Shown here piece after piece: positions 34,133 to 43,354 of a stretch of DNA of 64,000 bases. The stretch lies in contig NZ_CP046242.1 of NCBI RefSeq assembly GCF_023205095.1, positions 1,663,001-1,727,000 of the forward strand. The letters run 5' to 3'. Origin of the DNA: Bizionia sp. M204 (GTDB taxonomy: Bacteria > Bacteroidota > Bacteroidia > Flavobacteriales > Flavobacteriaceae). The stretch's first letter is position 1. Each line of letters opens with the position of its first letter. The notes below the pieces were generated by a model, which was not told the origin of the DNA, ran no database searches, and saw only the letters and a program-made list of their open reading frames with translations. The translations under genes were made by a program, and so were the position numbers.

Positions 34133-34724
34133 ATATGCCATAGTGCTTATTATTATCTTGGCTTTTTGTAGTAATACGTGGGCTCAAGAAGATAAAAACT
34201 CTGAAGACAAGGAAGAAGTCCAAACAGAAACACTAGAAGAACTACAAGTTGAAGCAAATAATATTGTTTCAGATCCTATTGATCCGTTAGCACCTGCGCG
34301 TGCCGCTTTTTATTCTGCTGTATTACCAGGATTAGGCCAAGCCTACAATAAAAAATATTGGAAAATCCCTATTGTTTATGCAGGATTAGGAATTGGTATG
34401 TATTTTTATTTAGACAATAATAAAGAATACCAACGCTATAGAGATGCCTATAAAAGACGATTGGCAGGTTTTACGGACGATGAATTTTACGGAACCATTA
34501 ATGATGATGGCTTGCGTGAAGCACAAAAAACACTGAGCAGGAACCGAGAAATTTCGCTTTTGGTTACCATTGCTATTTACGCCTTAAATATTATTGATGC
34601 CAATGTGGATGCGCATCTACTGCAGTACAATGTGGATGATAATCTGTCCCTAGCACCTCATTATAAAATTAATGAGTTTGATAATACAGGAGATTTAGGT
34701 ATTACTGTTAATTTTAAATTTTAA
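34122..34724 (+). CDS. DUF5683 domain membrane protein
   Basis: A 200-residue protein with a GTG start at 34122 inside parB. A Sec-type signal (residues 1-20, ending WAQ) is followed by an acidic segment and the DUF5683 body: PARAAFYSAVLPGLGQAYNKKYWKIP, a transmembrane GLGIGMYFYLDNNKEY, and YALNIIDANVDAHLL. Bacteroidota-specific; function unknown. Always near parAB or dapB in relatives as far as I recall; here it is between them. Confidence 0.9.
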   Translation: MLNKYAIVLIIILAFCSNTWAQEDKNSEDKEEVQTETLEELQVEANNIVSDPIDPLAPARAAFYSAVLPGLGQAYNKKYWKIPIVYAGLGIGMYFYLDNNKEYQRYRDAYKRRLAGFTDDEFYGTINDDGLREAQKTLSRNREISLLVTIAIYALNIIDANVDAHLLQYNVDDNLSLAPHYKINEFDNTGDLGITVNFKF

Positions 34725-34726
34725 GC

Positions 34727-35428
34727 ATGAAAATTGCACTTTTAGGATATGGTAAAATGGGTAAAACCATTGAAAAAATAGCAATTCAACGTGGCCATAC
34801 TATTGTTATAAAAACAAACGATGAAGATAGCTACGATATCACCCAAGCAGATGTTGCTATCGATTTTAGTGTTCCCAATGCTGCTTTTTTTAATATCATA
34901 AAATGTTTTAAGCACGGTGTCCCAGTTATTTCTGGAACTACCGGTTGGTTGGACAATTTCAAGAAAGCCAAAGCACTTTGCGAAGAAGAAAATGGCGCTT
35001 TTATTTATGCATCAAATTTCAGTTTGGGTGTCAATATCTTTTTTGAATTAAATAAACAACTAGCCAAAATGATGTCCAAAATTGAGTCTTACAAAGTTTC
35101 TTTAGAAGAAATTCATCACACTCAAAAACTGGATGCGCCAAGTGGAACGGCTATTACATTAGCAGAATCTATTATTTCTGAACACGATTCGTATTCAGAT
35201 TGGAGCCTGCTTTCAAAAAAAGAAAACACCATACCCATTTCAGCTAAACGCCTTGATGATGTTTCTGGAACCCATGCCGTTTCCTATACCAGCAATACAG
35301 ATACCATTACTATTGAACATGAAGCGCATAGCCGCGAAGGGTTTGCACTAGGCGCTGTTATTGCCGCTGAATGGCTACAAGATAAAACAGGTGTTTACAC
35401 CATGAAAGATGTGTTAAACATAGGTTAA
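34727..35428 (+). CDS. dapB: 4-hydroxy-tetrahydrodipicolinate reductase
   Basis: A 233-residue NAD(P)H-dependent reductase of lysine and meso-diaminopimelate synthesis. Nucleotide motif LGYGKMGKTIE, GTTGWLDN, the signature EIHHTQKLDAPSGTAIT with catalytic His and Lys, and the C-terminal HEAHSREGFALGAV. Starts 2 nt after the DUF5683 stop; 63 nt before lepB. Confidence 0.97.
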   Translation: MKIALLGYGKMGKTIEKIAIQRGHTIVIKTNDEDSYDITQADVAIDFSVPNAAFFNIIKCFKHGVPVISGTTGWLDNFKKAKALCEEENGAFIYASNFSLGVNIFFELNKQLAKMMSKIESYKVSLEEIHHTQKLDAPSGTAITLAESIISEHDSYSDWSLLSKKENTIPISAKRLDDVSGTHAVSYTSNTDTITIEHEAHSREGFALGAVIAAEWLQDKTGVYTMKDVLNIG

Positions 35429-35491
35429 AACAAACAATTCAGGTAACGAAATATGAAGGTTGCCTACCAATAACAACAAAAGTAAAAATAT

Positions 35492-37087
35492 ATGACACTC
35501 ATTCAATTGTTCATAGTTATCCTAATTATTCAAATTATTCACGGATTAGGCACTTGGAAATTATATATAAAAGCTGGTAGACAAGCTTGGGAGGCTTTCG
35601 TTCCTGTGTACAACGCGGTTATTTTAATGAAGATAATTAACCGTCCATGGTATTGGACAATCCTGCTCTTTTTACCGATTGTAAATCTCATCATGTTTCC
35701 AGTTGTATGGGTTGAAACCGCTAGAAGTTTTGGGAAAAATTCCGCGACAGATACCGTTTTGGCGCTATTCACTTTAGGTTTTTATAATTACTATTTAAAC
35801 TATGCTGTAGATGTGCAACATGTAAAAGATAGAAGTTTACATCCCCGAACGCCTCTTGGAGATTGGGTAAGTTCTATTCTGTTTGCAATTGTAGCTGCAA
35901 CCGTAGTGCACACCTATATTATTCAACCGTATACCATTCCAACGTCTTCTTTAGAAAAATCATTACTGGTTGGCGATTTCCTTTTTGTTAGTAAATTTCA
36001 TTACGGCGCGCGCGTTCCCATGTCTACTGTTGCTGCGCCAATGGTTCATGATACCATTCCGTTTATTAATAAAAAATCATATTTATATGATGACAATGTA
36101 GAAAACAGAAACACCTCATTCATAAACAAATTATCACTACCCTATTTAAGAATTCCAGGTTTTCAAAATATAAAACATAATGATATTGTTGTTTTCAACT
36201 GGCCAGTAGATACGTTGTACAATATGTATAAATCGGCTGATAGAAATTATTACAAACCAATTGATAAGAAAACGAATTACGTAAAACGTGCCGTTGGTAT
36301 CCCTGGAGATTCTTTAGAAATTCGCAATGGTTATGTATATATTAATGGCAAACAAAATGCTTTGCCAGACAGAGCTAAATTGCAATTTTCTTATAAAGTA
36401 GAAACAAAAAATGGGCCTTTCAATAATTATATATTGTCTAGCCGCTATAATATAACCGATTTCCCGCAGTATAACCAAGACTACTCCGTGAGTTACTTCC
36501 CCGGAATTTCAGATGAAAATTTAGCGAAATTTAAAAACCATCCAAACGTGAAGAGTGTTGAACCTCTTAAGCGTGAGGAAGGTGAGCGTGAATTAAGTGT
36601 TTTCCCGCATGACGCTAATTACAATTGGAATAACGATTGGTTTGGACCGCTTTATATTCCTGAAGCTGGAGCAACAATTGACTTAAATTTAGAAGTTTTA
36701 CCACTTTACAAACGTGCCATTACAGAATATGAAAATAACACCTTACAAGTAAAAGGCAATCAGATTTTTATTAATGGTGAAGTGGCCAATAGCTATACAT
36801 TCCAAAAAGATTATTATTGGCTCATGGGAGACAACCGCCATAACTCGTTAGACGCACGTTCTTGGGGATTTGTGCCTTTCGATCATGTGGTTGGAAAACC
36901 GGTATTTATATGGATGAGTTATAATAGTAATGGTCAAGGCATTAAAGAAAAAATTCGTTGGGAGCGTTTATTTACAACCGTAAATGGTAGTGGCGAACCA
37001 GTTTCATATTTCATTCCGTTTTTAGTCCTATTAGCCGCGTGGTTTGGGTTTAGTAAATGGCGTAAACATAAGAAAGCTAATAGTTAG
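35492..37087 (+). CDS. lepB: Signal peptidase I, long Bacteroidota form
   Basis: A 531-residue membrane protease that cleaves Sec signal peptides. N-terminal hydrophobic region (residues 1-85) resembles DUF5684; then a helix, the box with nucleophile Ser in IPTSSLEKSL, the general-base Lys in NYVKRAVGIPGD, and the C-terminal box GDNRHNSLDARSWGFVP. A final transmembrane segment follows. The long insert between boxes is typical of the phylum. Confidence 0.95.
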   Translation: MTLIQLFIVILIIQIIHGLGTWKLYIKAGRQAWEAFVPVYNAVILMKIINRPWYWTILLFLPIVNLIMFPVVWVETARSFGKNSATDTVLALFTLGFYNYYLNYAVDVQHVKDRSLHPRTPLGDWVSSILFAIVAATVVHTYIIQPYTIPTSSLEKSLLVGDFLFVSKFHYGARVPMSTVAAPMVHDTIPFINKKSYLYDDNVENRNTSFINKLSLPYLRIPGFQNIKHNDIVVFNWPVDTLYNMYKSADRNYYKPIDKKTNYVKRAVGIPGDSLEIRNGYVYINGKQNALPDRAKLQFSYKVETKNGPFNNYILSSRYNITDFPQYNQDYSVSYFPGISDENLAKFKNHPNVKSVEPLKREEGERELSVFPHDANYNWNNDWFGPLYIPEAGATIDLNLEVLPLYKRAITEYENNTLQVKGNQIFINGEVANSYTFQKDYYWLMGDNRHNSLDARSWGFVPFDHVVGKPVFIWMSYNSNGQGIKEKIRWERLFTTVNGSGEPVSYFIPFLVLLAAWFGFSKWRKHKKANS

Positions 37088-37149
37088 TTGTAAAACGTAA
37101 AGTTGTGCAACGCATTATGTAATCAGCTTTGCAACAAGCATCTAAACCC

Positions 37150-37770
37150 ATGAATATTCTTATACATCCAACGTATTTTCCAAGCATCGCGCATTTTGTC
37201 GCTATAAGTCAGGCGGAAACCGTCACCTTTGAAATGGCTGATAATTTTCAAAAACAGACCTATAGAAATAGAGCCTATATTTATGGTGCTAATGGTAAAT
37301 TATTGTTGAATATTCCAGTAATACACAGCCAAAAAGACCGGCAGCAGTATGTGGATGTCCAGACTTTTAATGACGAAAATTGGCAACGCAACCATTGGAA
37401 ATCTTTAGAATCTGCTTATAAAACATCGCCTTTTTTCGAATTTTATGAAGATGAATTAAAGCCCTTATTTGAAGAACCCGTTTCTAATTTGCTCGAATTT
37501 AACCGACGCTGTTTTCAAACCATTTGCGATTGCTTACAATTAGAAATTGAAACCCTACAAACAACTACATTTGAAAAGAAACCCGCTCAATTTACCGATT
37601 TACGGCATCTAGTAAAGGCCAAAGGTGAACAAGCACCTAATTTTGAATCCTATACCCAAGTTTTTGATGATAAACATGGCTTCATTAACAATTTAAGTAT
37701 CTTAGATTTAATATGTAATGAAGGACCGAATGCTTTAAATTACCTAGAATCTCAAAAACCATTCTGGTAA
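37150..37770 (+). CDS. WbqC family protein
   Basis: A 206-residue protein from ATG at 37150 (MNILIHPTYFPSIAHF); a TTG further upstream adds seven residues and is less likely. WbqC signature elements are QKQTYRNRAYIYGANG, LNIPV, WQRNHWKSLESAYKTSPFFEFYEDEL and the end YLESQKPFW. Family linked to polysaccharide locus genes; activity undefined. Stop overlaps the next start by 1 nt. Confidence 0.88.
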   Translation: MNILIHPTYFPSIAHFVAISQAETVTFEMADNFQKQTYRNRAYIYGANGKLLLNIPVIHSQKDRQQYVDVQTFNDENWQRNHWKSLESAYKTSPFFEFYEDELKPLFEEPVSNLLEFNRRCFQTICDCLQLEIETLQTTTFEKKPAQFTDLRHLVKAKGEQAPNFESYTQVFDDKHGFINNLSILDLICNEGPNALNYLESQKPFW

Positions 37771-38078
37771 TGCTACAAAATCTCGTTCACTACAATCTGC
37801 ACTTTTTACTGCCTTTACTAGTTGCATTCGTCTTTTACAGAACCTATTGGTTAAAGGCATATCTTATTATGGTAGCAACTATGATTATTGATTTAGATCA
37901 CCTATTAGCAACGCCTATTTTTGATCCCAATAGATGTAGTATTAATTTTCATCCATTGCATACCTATTGGGCAATTGGCCTGTATGTGCTTTTGTTAATT
38001 CCGAAAAAAACCAGATTAGTTGGTATTGGATTGGTAATTCATATTATAGCAGATTCAGCAGACTGCGCCTTAATGTAA
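37770..38078 (+). CDS. DUF6122 family small membrane protein
   Basis: A 102-residue protein with about three to four transmembrane segments. Polar conserved-looking motifs lie inside the membrane: MIIDLDHLLATPIFDPNRCS, FHPLHTYWAIG and HIIADSADC. The pattern of Asp/His near helices recalls metal-dependent membrane hydrolases of the DUF457/YdjM group, a possible function by inference. Translationally coupled to the WbqC gene. Confidence 0.85.
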   Translation: MLQNLVHYNLHFLLPLLVAFVFYRTYWLKAYLIMVATMIIDLDHLLATPIFDPNRCSINFHPLHTYWAIGLYVLLLIPKKTRLVGIGLVIHIIADSADCALM

Positions 38079-39092
38079 TTTCAAGGTGGCCATTATAGGA
38101 TAATGATCTGAATATTTGTTATCTATGGTTTTAAAATCCGTGATTTCAAAAGAAGGATCACTGAAAATAAAATCGATGCGGATGGGAAAAAACTTGAAGT
38201 CGTATGTTCTACCAAAACCATTTCCTGCTTGCTTAAACGTATCGTTTAAATCGCCTTTCAACTCCTTATAAACGTATGAAAACGCGGTATTATTAAAATC
38301 GCCAGAAATAATAACCTTATAAGGACACGACGCTTTATGCTCTAAAAACAATTCGGTTTGGAGTTGTTGCATTTCAAACGTTTGTTCTATTCGTTTTAAT
38401 AAGCGTTCAGAATCTTCCTGTTTCAGCTTATCCATATTAGCATCAATTTTTAAGGATTGTAAATGGACATTATAAATACGAATGGTATCATCGGCCTTTA
38501 CTATATCCGCAAAAATGGCGTTGTTTGATGTCTCGGGAAATTCCACAGATCCTGAATTAATAATGGGGTATTGTGATAAAATAACCTGACCATATTTAGT
38601 TTTATTCCCTGATAATTTCTCGAATTTATATTTAAAAGTTGATAAATCAATATCAGGATGTGGATGATATTCTTGAATCGTCAGTACATCTGGTGCTTTC
38701 TGTTTGATTAAATCTACCATTTTCACAGCTATGCCTTTTTCAGGAATCCAATCGTACAAGTTAAATAAGCGCACGTTATAATTCATGACTTTAAGTTGGT
38801 GGTCATGAATTTTATCATCTTCGGAAGAAAACTTATATAAAGACCCAAAACTAAAATAGCCGATCACTAACACAACAGCAGATAATATTAACTGTTTTTT
38901 GAGTTTGATTAACCAATATAAAAAGAACACCACGTTTATAAGAATCAAGAAAGGCACGCCTAAACTCAATACAGAAAGTAATGCAAACGTTTTAGGTGGT
39001 ACAAACGGCAATAAATACGATAACAGCAAAACAAAGGCTAACAGACCATTTAAGAGGTATATAAATTTATCTATTAACGTTAAGTTTTTCAT
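38070..39092 (-). CDS. Endonuclease/exonuclease/phosphatase family membrane protein
   Basis: A 340-residue protein. The first 90 residues hold three transmembrane helices; the remaining 245 form an EEP fold with MNYNVRLFN (catalytic Asn), TIQEYHPH (Glu), IYNVHLQSL (His), ISGDFNNTAFS (Asp/Asn) and SDHYPIMATL (Asp-His). All catalytic motifs are present. Substrate may be a nucleic acid, phospholipid or phosphodiester; unresolved. Convergent with the DUF6122 gene by 9-nt overlap. Confidence 0.92.
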   Translation of the reverse strand: MKNLTLIDKFIYLLNGLLAFVLLLSYLLPFVPPKTFALLSVLSLGVPFLILINVVFFLYWLIKLKKQLILSAVVLVIGYFSFGSLYKFSSEDDKIHDHQLKVMNYNVRLFNLYDWIPEKGIAVKMVDLIKQKAPDVLTIQEYHPHPDIDLSTFKYKFEKLSGNKTKYGQVILSQYPIINSGSVEFPETSNNAIFADIVKADDTIRIYNVHLQSLKIDANMDKLKQEDSERLLKRIEQTFEMQQLQTELFLEHKASCPYKVIISGDFNNTAFSYVYKELKGDLNDTFKQAGNGFGRTYDFKFFPIRIDFIFSDPSFEITDFKTIDNKYSDHYPIMATLKLH

Positions 39093-39174
39093 ATAATTTG
39101 AATGAAAACGGCAAGCCGAAATCCAATAACAATACTACAAGCTGCTATAACTTATATTTACTACAAATAGTATA

Positions 39175-40059
39175 TTATTTTCCAGCTTTAAACAAAAACT
39201 CTTTTTCGGCTTTTGTTAAACTATCATAACCACTTTTACTAATTTTATCTAGAATGACATCTATTTTTTTCTGTTTATTAAACTGATCGAATTCCTCCTT
39301 TGAAAAACCCGCAACTTTACCAGACTTCTTTTTATAAACGGTTTTTAAGGGTGATTTTTTCGATTTTGAAAATAGGCTCATAAACTGATCCATATATTTC
39401 TCGAACCCCTTCCCAATATCTTGACCTTTAACTAATTGTTTCGCATAAAAATAACCTAAAATAGCGCCACCTAAATGTGCTAAATTACCACCAGCATTGC
39501 CAGAAACAGGATCATTTATGCCGGCAATGATGCCCAAAACATCAAAAGCAACAATGGCTGCACCAATATACCACAGCTTTAAATTAAAGGTGAAAAAACG
39601 CACCTCCATACTGGGCATATAAGCACATAAAAAAATCAATAATGCACGAACAGCTGCCGATGCGCCCACCAATCTAGTTGGCGATTGAAACAAACTCGGA
39701 AACAGGTTATAACCTAATAAAAATAAAAGTCCTCCTGAAATAGCACCTAAAAAATACACATTTAGTCCCATTTTTTTTGAGAACATATTATTAAACATGC
39801 CACCAATAAAATAAAGCCAAATCATATTAAAAAAGAAATGCCAAAAATCATAATGCACAAACGCATAAGTAATAACGCTCCATGGTTGAATTATAAACTC
39901 GCTAAATACACTCGGTAATTCAAACCACTGTAAATCGAATTTGAAAAGTAGCGTTACTAATAATCCGATTATAAAAACAGCAAAATTACCAACTATCAGC
40001 TTTTCAAAAACATTGAGATGCTGCAATTTTGTGCGGATATCTTGATTTAAGTTTGTCAT
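39175..40059 (-). CDS. Rhomboid-like intramembrane protease with C-terminal extension
   Basis: A 294-residue protein with six transmembrane segments, then a 65-residue cytosolic basic extension (about 225-294) ending KAEKEFLFKAGK. Rhomboid motifs: HYDFWHFFFNMIWLYFIG, catalytic Ser in LVGASAAVRAL and His in LAHLGGAILGY. The usual GxSG is GASA here, with the second Gly replaced. Runs after the second rhomboid with a 1-nt gap, so the two are one operon. Confidence 0.9.
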   Translation of the reverse strand: MTNLNQDIRTKLQHLNVFEKLIVGNFAVFIIGLLVTLLFKFDLQWFELPSVFSEFIIQPWSVITYAFVHYDFWHFFFNMIWLYFIGGMFNNMFSKKMGLNVYFLGAISGGLLFLLGYNLFPSLFQSPTRLVGASAAVRALLIFLCAYMPSMEVRFFTFNLKLWYIGAAIVAFDVLGIIAGINDPVSGNAGGNLAHLGGAILGYFYAKQLVKGQDIGKGFEKYMDQFMSLFSKSKKSPLKTVYKKKSGKVAGFSKEEFDQFNKQKKIDVILDKISKSGYDSLTKAEKEFLFKAGK

Positions 40060-40060
40060 A

Positions 40061-40831
40061 CTAATCCCAACGGTTTTTGTTGAATTGTGTTTTTTTCCAA
40101 TACCACATAATTAAAAACCCAGTTAAAGCGCCTCCAAGGTGGGCAACATAGGCCGTATTACTAGGACTAAAAAAGGATTGTCCCGTTATAGCCGAAATTA
40201 AATCTAATGCAATAATTCCCGGAATAAAATACTTGGCTTTAATAGGGACTGGCAGGAAAATCAACATTAATTTAGATTCTGGATACAACATGCCAAAGGC
40301 CACTAAAACCCCCATGATAGCACCAGAAGCACCAACCATGGTACTATTAAAAACACCTACAAATTGTTGCATTTTTGCTGCACCCATTATTTGTTGCCAT
40401 CCTGTATTATACATACCTGAATTTAATGTTTCAAGTATTTGAGACTCACTAACACCGGCTTCGGTTAATGTGCTGAGTCCTGAATAAAAGGTAATATAAT
40501 AGTAACCAATCATACAAAGGGCCGCGCCTAAACCCGCTGACAAGTAGAAAAATATGAATTTTTTAGCGCCAAAACGTTGTTCTACGGCCGTTCCAAACAT
40601 CCATAACGCAAACATATTAAACAAAATATGCATAAAACCGCCATGCATAAACATATGTGTAATTATTTGCCAAGGCTGGAAGGCCACATTTTTAGGAAAG
40701 TGTAAGGCAAACCAATCGTAGAACACAGTATTCTCGCCCAGTGCCGCTCCTCCAACTGTAAGCGTACCTACAAACATAAGCACGTTTAAAATAATTAAAT
40801 GTTTGACCGTATCGGTAATATTATTCATCAT
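40061..40831 (-). CDS. Rhomboid family intramembrane serine protease
   Basis: A 256-residue protein with six to seven transmembrane segments. Motifs: HMFMHGGFMHILFNMFALWMFG, catalytic Ser in MVGASGAIMGVLVAFG (canonical GxSG) and His in YVAHLGGALTGF. Cleaves membrane-protein substrates by family. Between mutL (10 nt downstream of its stop) and the second rhomboid, so it is part of the mutL transcript. Confidence 0.95.
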   Translation of the reverse strand: MMNNITDTVKHLIILNVLMFVGTLTVGGAALGENTVFYDWFALHFPKNVAFQPWQIITHMFMHGGFMHILFNMFALWMFGTAVEQRFGAKKFIFFYLSAGLGAALCMIGYYYITFYSGLSTLTEAGVSESQILETLNSGMYNTGWQQIMGAAKMQQFVGVFNSTMVGASGAIMGVLVAFGMLYPESKLMLIFLPVPIKAKYFIPGIIALDLISAITGQSFFSPSNTAYVAHLGGALTGFLIMWYWKKTQFNKNRWD

Positions 40832-40841
40832 AAGATTTTAC

Positions 40842-42695
40842 TTATATAAATTTTTTATCTATTTCATCCACGCTTATCGTAACGAAAGTTGCTTGATTTG
40901 TTGGTGAACTATTAGGGTCTTTACAAGCAAATAAACTATTCACTAAATGCTCTTGCTCCATCAAAGATAAGGATTGTCCTCTCTTAATAGCCAAACTCTT
41001 TGCCATGGATTTTGCCAATAAATCGGTTGCACTAAAATGAGTATCTGGCACTTCGTTTTCTATGTCACTAATCAGCTGTTCCAAAATAACAGTGACTTCA
41101 CTCTCCGGAACACTAATTGGAACTCCTGAAATTTCAATATGATCATTATGAAAGTTAGCAAATACAAATCCAGTGTGTTCTAAATCTTCTTGTACTTCTT
41201 TTATACAATCCATTTCTTGTTGCGATAAAAACACTAATACAGGAAATAACAATTGCTGACTTACACTCTCTTTAATAGTAATATGCTTTAAGAAATTTTC
41301 ATATAGAATTCGTTGGTGCGCACGATGTTGGTCAATTACCAACATACCCGATTTTATAGTACTAACTACATATTTATTATGAAGTTGATAGGTAGATTGT
41401 TTCACATCTAAACTGGAGTCGTCTTGAAACATATTACCGGTTTGTTCATCGCTCTCAAAACGCATTTCGTTGAAATCGGATGTCGATTTGGTTCCTTTAG
41501 ATTCCATTCCAACATACAAACCTTCCCAACTTCCAGCTGGTTCTTTTTTGTACGATGTATTAAAAGATGCTTTAGATCGGGTTTCTTCTTGAAAGGGATT
41601 AAACGAACGATCCACTTCTATTTTAGGGGTTTTTGCTTGTTTATTTTCGAAATTATAAGGCGTATCAAAATTGGAATCCCGATCAAAATCTAAAACTGGC
41701 GCAATACTAAATTGCCCTAAACTATGTTTGACTGCCGACCGTAAAATAGCGTATAAAGTATGTTCGTCATCAAACTTAATTTCTGTTTTGGTTGGATGAA
41801 TATTAATATCAATAGTTTGCGGATTTACGGTTAAGTCTAAAAAGTAACTCGCATGCGTTCCATCTTTTAGTAACCCATCAAAAGCAGAATTAATAGCGTG
41901 ATTTAAATAAGCACTTTTTATAAAACGGTTATTCACAAAAAAGAATTGTTCGCCACGTGTTTTCTTGGCGTATTCGGGTTTTCCAACAAATCCTGAAACG
42001 GTTAAAACTTCGGTTGTTTCATTTACAGGCACCAATTTCTCATTGGTTTTTGCCCCAAAGATATTTACAATACGTTGTCTGAAATTACTGGAAGGCAACT
42101 GAAATGTTTCGCTGCCATTATGATACATAGAAAACTGAATAGATGGATGCGCTAAAGACACCCGGTGGAATTCATCAATAATATGTCGCAATTCAACCGT
42201 ATTCGATTTTAAAAAATTACGTCGCGCTGGAATATTAAAAAAGAGGTTTTTTACAGCAATAGAGGTTCCTGTTGGTGTTACAACCACTTCTTGTTCTTTT
42301 ACCTCGCTACCCTCAATAACTATTTGGGTGCCTACATCATCCGCTTCTTGCTTGGTTTTTAATTCCACATGGGCAATAGCGGCAATACTTGCCAAAGCTT
42401 CGCCACGGAATCCTTTGGTATGTAATTGAAACAAATCGTCAGCCGATTTAATTTTAGAGGTTGCATGACGTTCAAAACTAAAACGTGCATCGGTAACACT
42501 CATCCCTGAACCATTATCGATTACTTGAACAAGGGTTTTTCCAGCATCTTTAATAAGCAGTTTAATTTCTGAAGCTTGCGCATCAATGGCGTTTTCCAAA
42601 AGCTCTTTTACTACGGAAGCTGGTCTTTGAACAACTTCACCTGCAGCAATTTGATTGGCTACATGATCGGGTAATAATTGAATAATGTCTGCCAT
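40842..42695 (-). CDS. mutL: DNA mismatch repair protein MutL
   Basis: A 617-residue MutL. The GHL ATPase N-terminus is intact: VKELLENAIDAQAS, IDNGSGM, TKGFRGEALASIA. In the C-terminal domain the endonuclease motif DQHAxxExxxxE is present as DQHRAHQRILYE (Ala to Arg, first Glu to Gln) and the CPHGRP region as CKDPNSSPTN, so metal-dependent nicking looks impaired or altered. Adjacent gene start overlaps its start by one base. Confidence 0.96.
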   Translation of the reverse strand: MADIIQLLPDHVANQIAAGEVVQRPASVVKELLENAIDAQASEIKLLIKDAGKTLVQVIDNGSGMSVTDARFSFERHATSKIKSADDLFQLHTKGFRGEALASIAAIAHVELKTKQEADDVGTQIVIEGSEVKEQEVVVTPTGTSIAVKNLFFNIPARRNFLKSNTVELRHIIDEFHRVSLAHPSIQFSMYHNGSETFQLPSSNFRQRIVNIFGAKTNEKLVPVNETTEVLTVSGFVGKPEYAKKTRGEQFFFVNNRFIKSAYLNHAINSAFDGLLKDGTHASYFLDLTVNPQTIDINIHPTKTEIKFDDEHTLYAILRSAVKHSLGQFSIAPVLDFDRDSNFDTPYNFENKQAKTPKIEVDRSFNPFQEETRSKASFNTSYKKEPAGSWEGLYVGMESKGTKSTSDFNEMRFESDEQTGNMFQDDSSLDVKQSTYQLHNKYVVSTIKSGMLVIDQHRAHQRILYENFLKHITIKESVSQQLLFPVLVFLSQQEMDCIKEVQEDLEHTGFVFANFHNDHIEISGVPISVPESEVTVILEQLISDIENEVPDTHFSATDLLAKSMAKSLAIKRGQSLSLMEQEHLVNSLFACKDPNSSPTNQATFVTISVDEIDKKFI

Positions 42696-42976
42696 TAGTT
42701 TTCAGGAAGGAATATGGATAAATCGAAACCAATAATCAGTAAAAATATAAAAACTAAAACAGCTATAATGATCAATACACGTCTATTGGCATGTTCATCA
42801 GCATTGTTTTTATAATCGTCAGCGGTATTTATCTTTGTTTTTAAACCACCACTACTTCCAACGGTTGAGCGAAAATCATCGAACTTGTGTTTTATTTCGT
42901 ACGGATTCTCATCACCTTTATAATAACGCGGTGTGTAGCTGTATTTTTTATTTTTTCGCTTACTAAAAACTCCCAT
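42695..42976 (-). CDS. Small single-pass membrane protein (tandem pair, downstream)
   Basis: A 93-residue protein: basic N-terminus KNKKYSYTPRYYKGDENPYEI, a charged middle and one transmembrane helix near the C-terminus (about 68-88). It shares the motif S-Y/N-x-P-R with the gene 9 nt upstream. Relatives are often labelled riboflavin synthase subunit beta because ribH is near; nothing in the sequence supports that activity. Function unknown. Confidence 0.82.
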   Translation of the reverse strand: MGVFSKRKNKKYSYTPRYYKGDENPYEIKHKFDDFRSTVGSSGGLKTKINTADDYKNNADEHANRRVLIIIAVLVFIFLLIIGFDLSIFLPEN

Positions 42977-42985
42977 AATTCTATA

Positions 42986-43192
42986 TTATTCGTAGCCACT
43001 TAATATGTAAATCACTATTAAGATAGCAATCAAAAACAAGACCAAAAATAATGGTGAGGTAAGAAAACTACGTTTTCGCTTTCTATTACCCTTTAAACTT
43101 TGCCATTTTGTCTGAATATCATCTGGCTGATTTTTTTCAGGAACATCTTGGAATCTTGGTTTATAATTAAAGCTTTTATTTTTTTTAGCCAA
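42986..43192 (-). CDS. Small single-pass membrane protein (tandem pair, upstream)
   Basis: A 68-residue protein with MAKKNKSFNYKPRFQD, a basic middle (KGNRKRKRSF) and one C-terminal transmembrane helix. Paralogous in layout to the next gene: the S-F-N-Y-K-P-R-F start mirrors Y-S-Y-T-P-R-Y. Probably the first gene of the small-protein, mutL, rhomboid transcript, since a 160-nt gene-free stretch precedes it. Function unknown. Confidence 0.78.
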   Translation of the reverse strand: MAKKNKSFNYKPRFQDVPEKNQPDDIQTKWQSLKGNRKRKRSFLTSPLFLVLFLIAILIVIYILSGYE

Positions 43193-43354
43193 TGTACTTT
43201 CTAATTAGTTGCTTTAACTTCAAAAGTACTGAATTTACAAGGAAAAAGGACATTCAGATTGCCAAAAATTGTTAACAATATCCTGCTTGCTAGTCCATGA
43301 AGCTAGCTCATGTCTATTAAAATATATAAAATAAAATTTAAGAAATTAGGCTAT

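Noticed and set aside
42695-42976. Riboflavin synthase subunit beta
   Set aside because: The protein is a 93-residue single-pass membrane protein; true lumazine synthase is encoded at 43355-43834.
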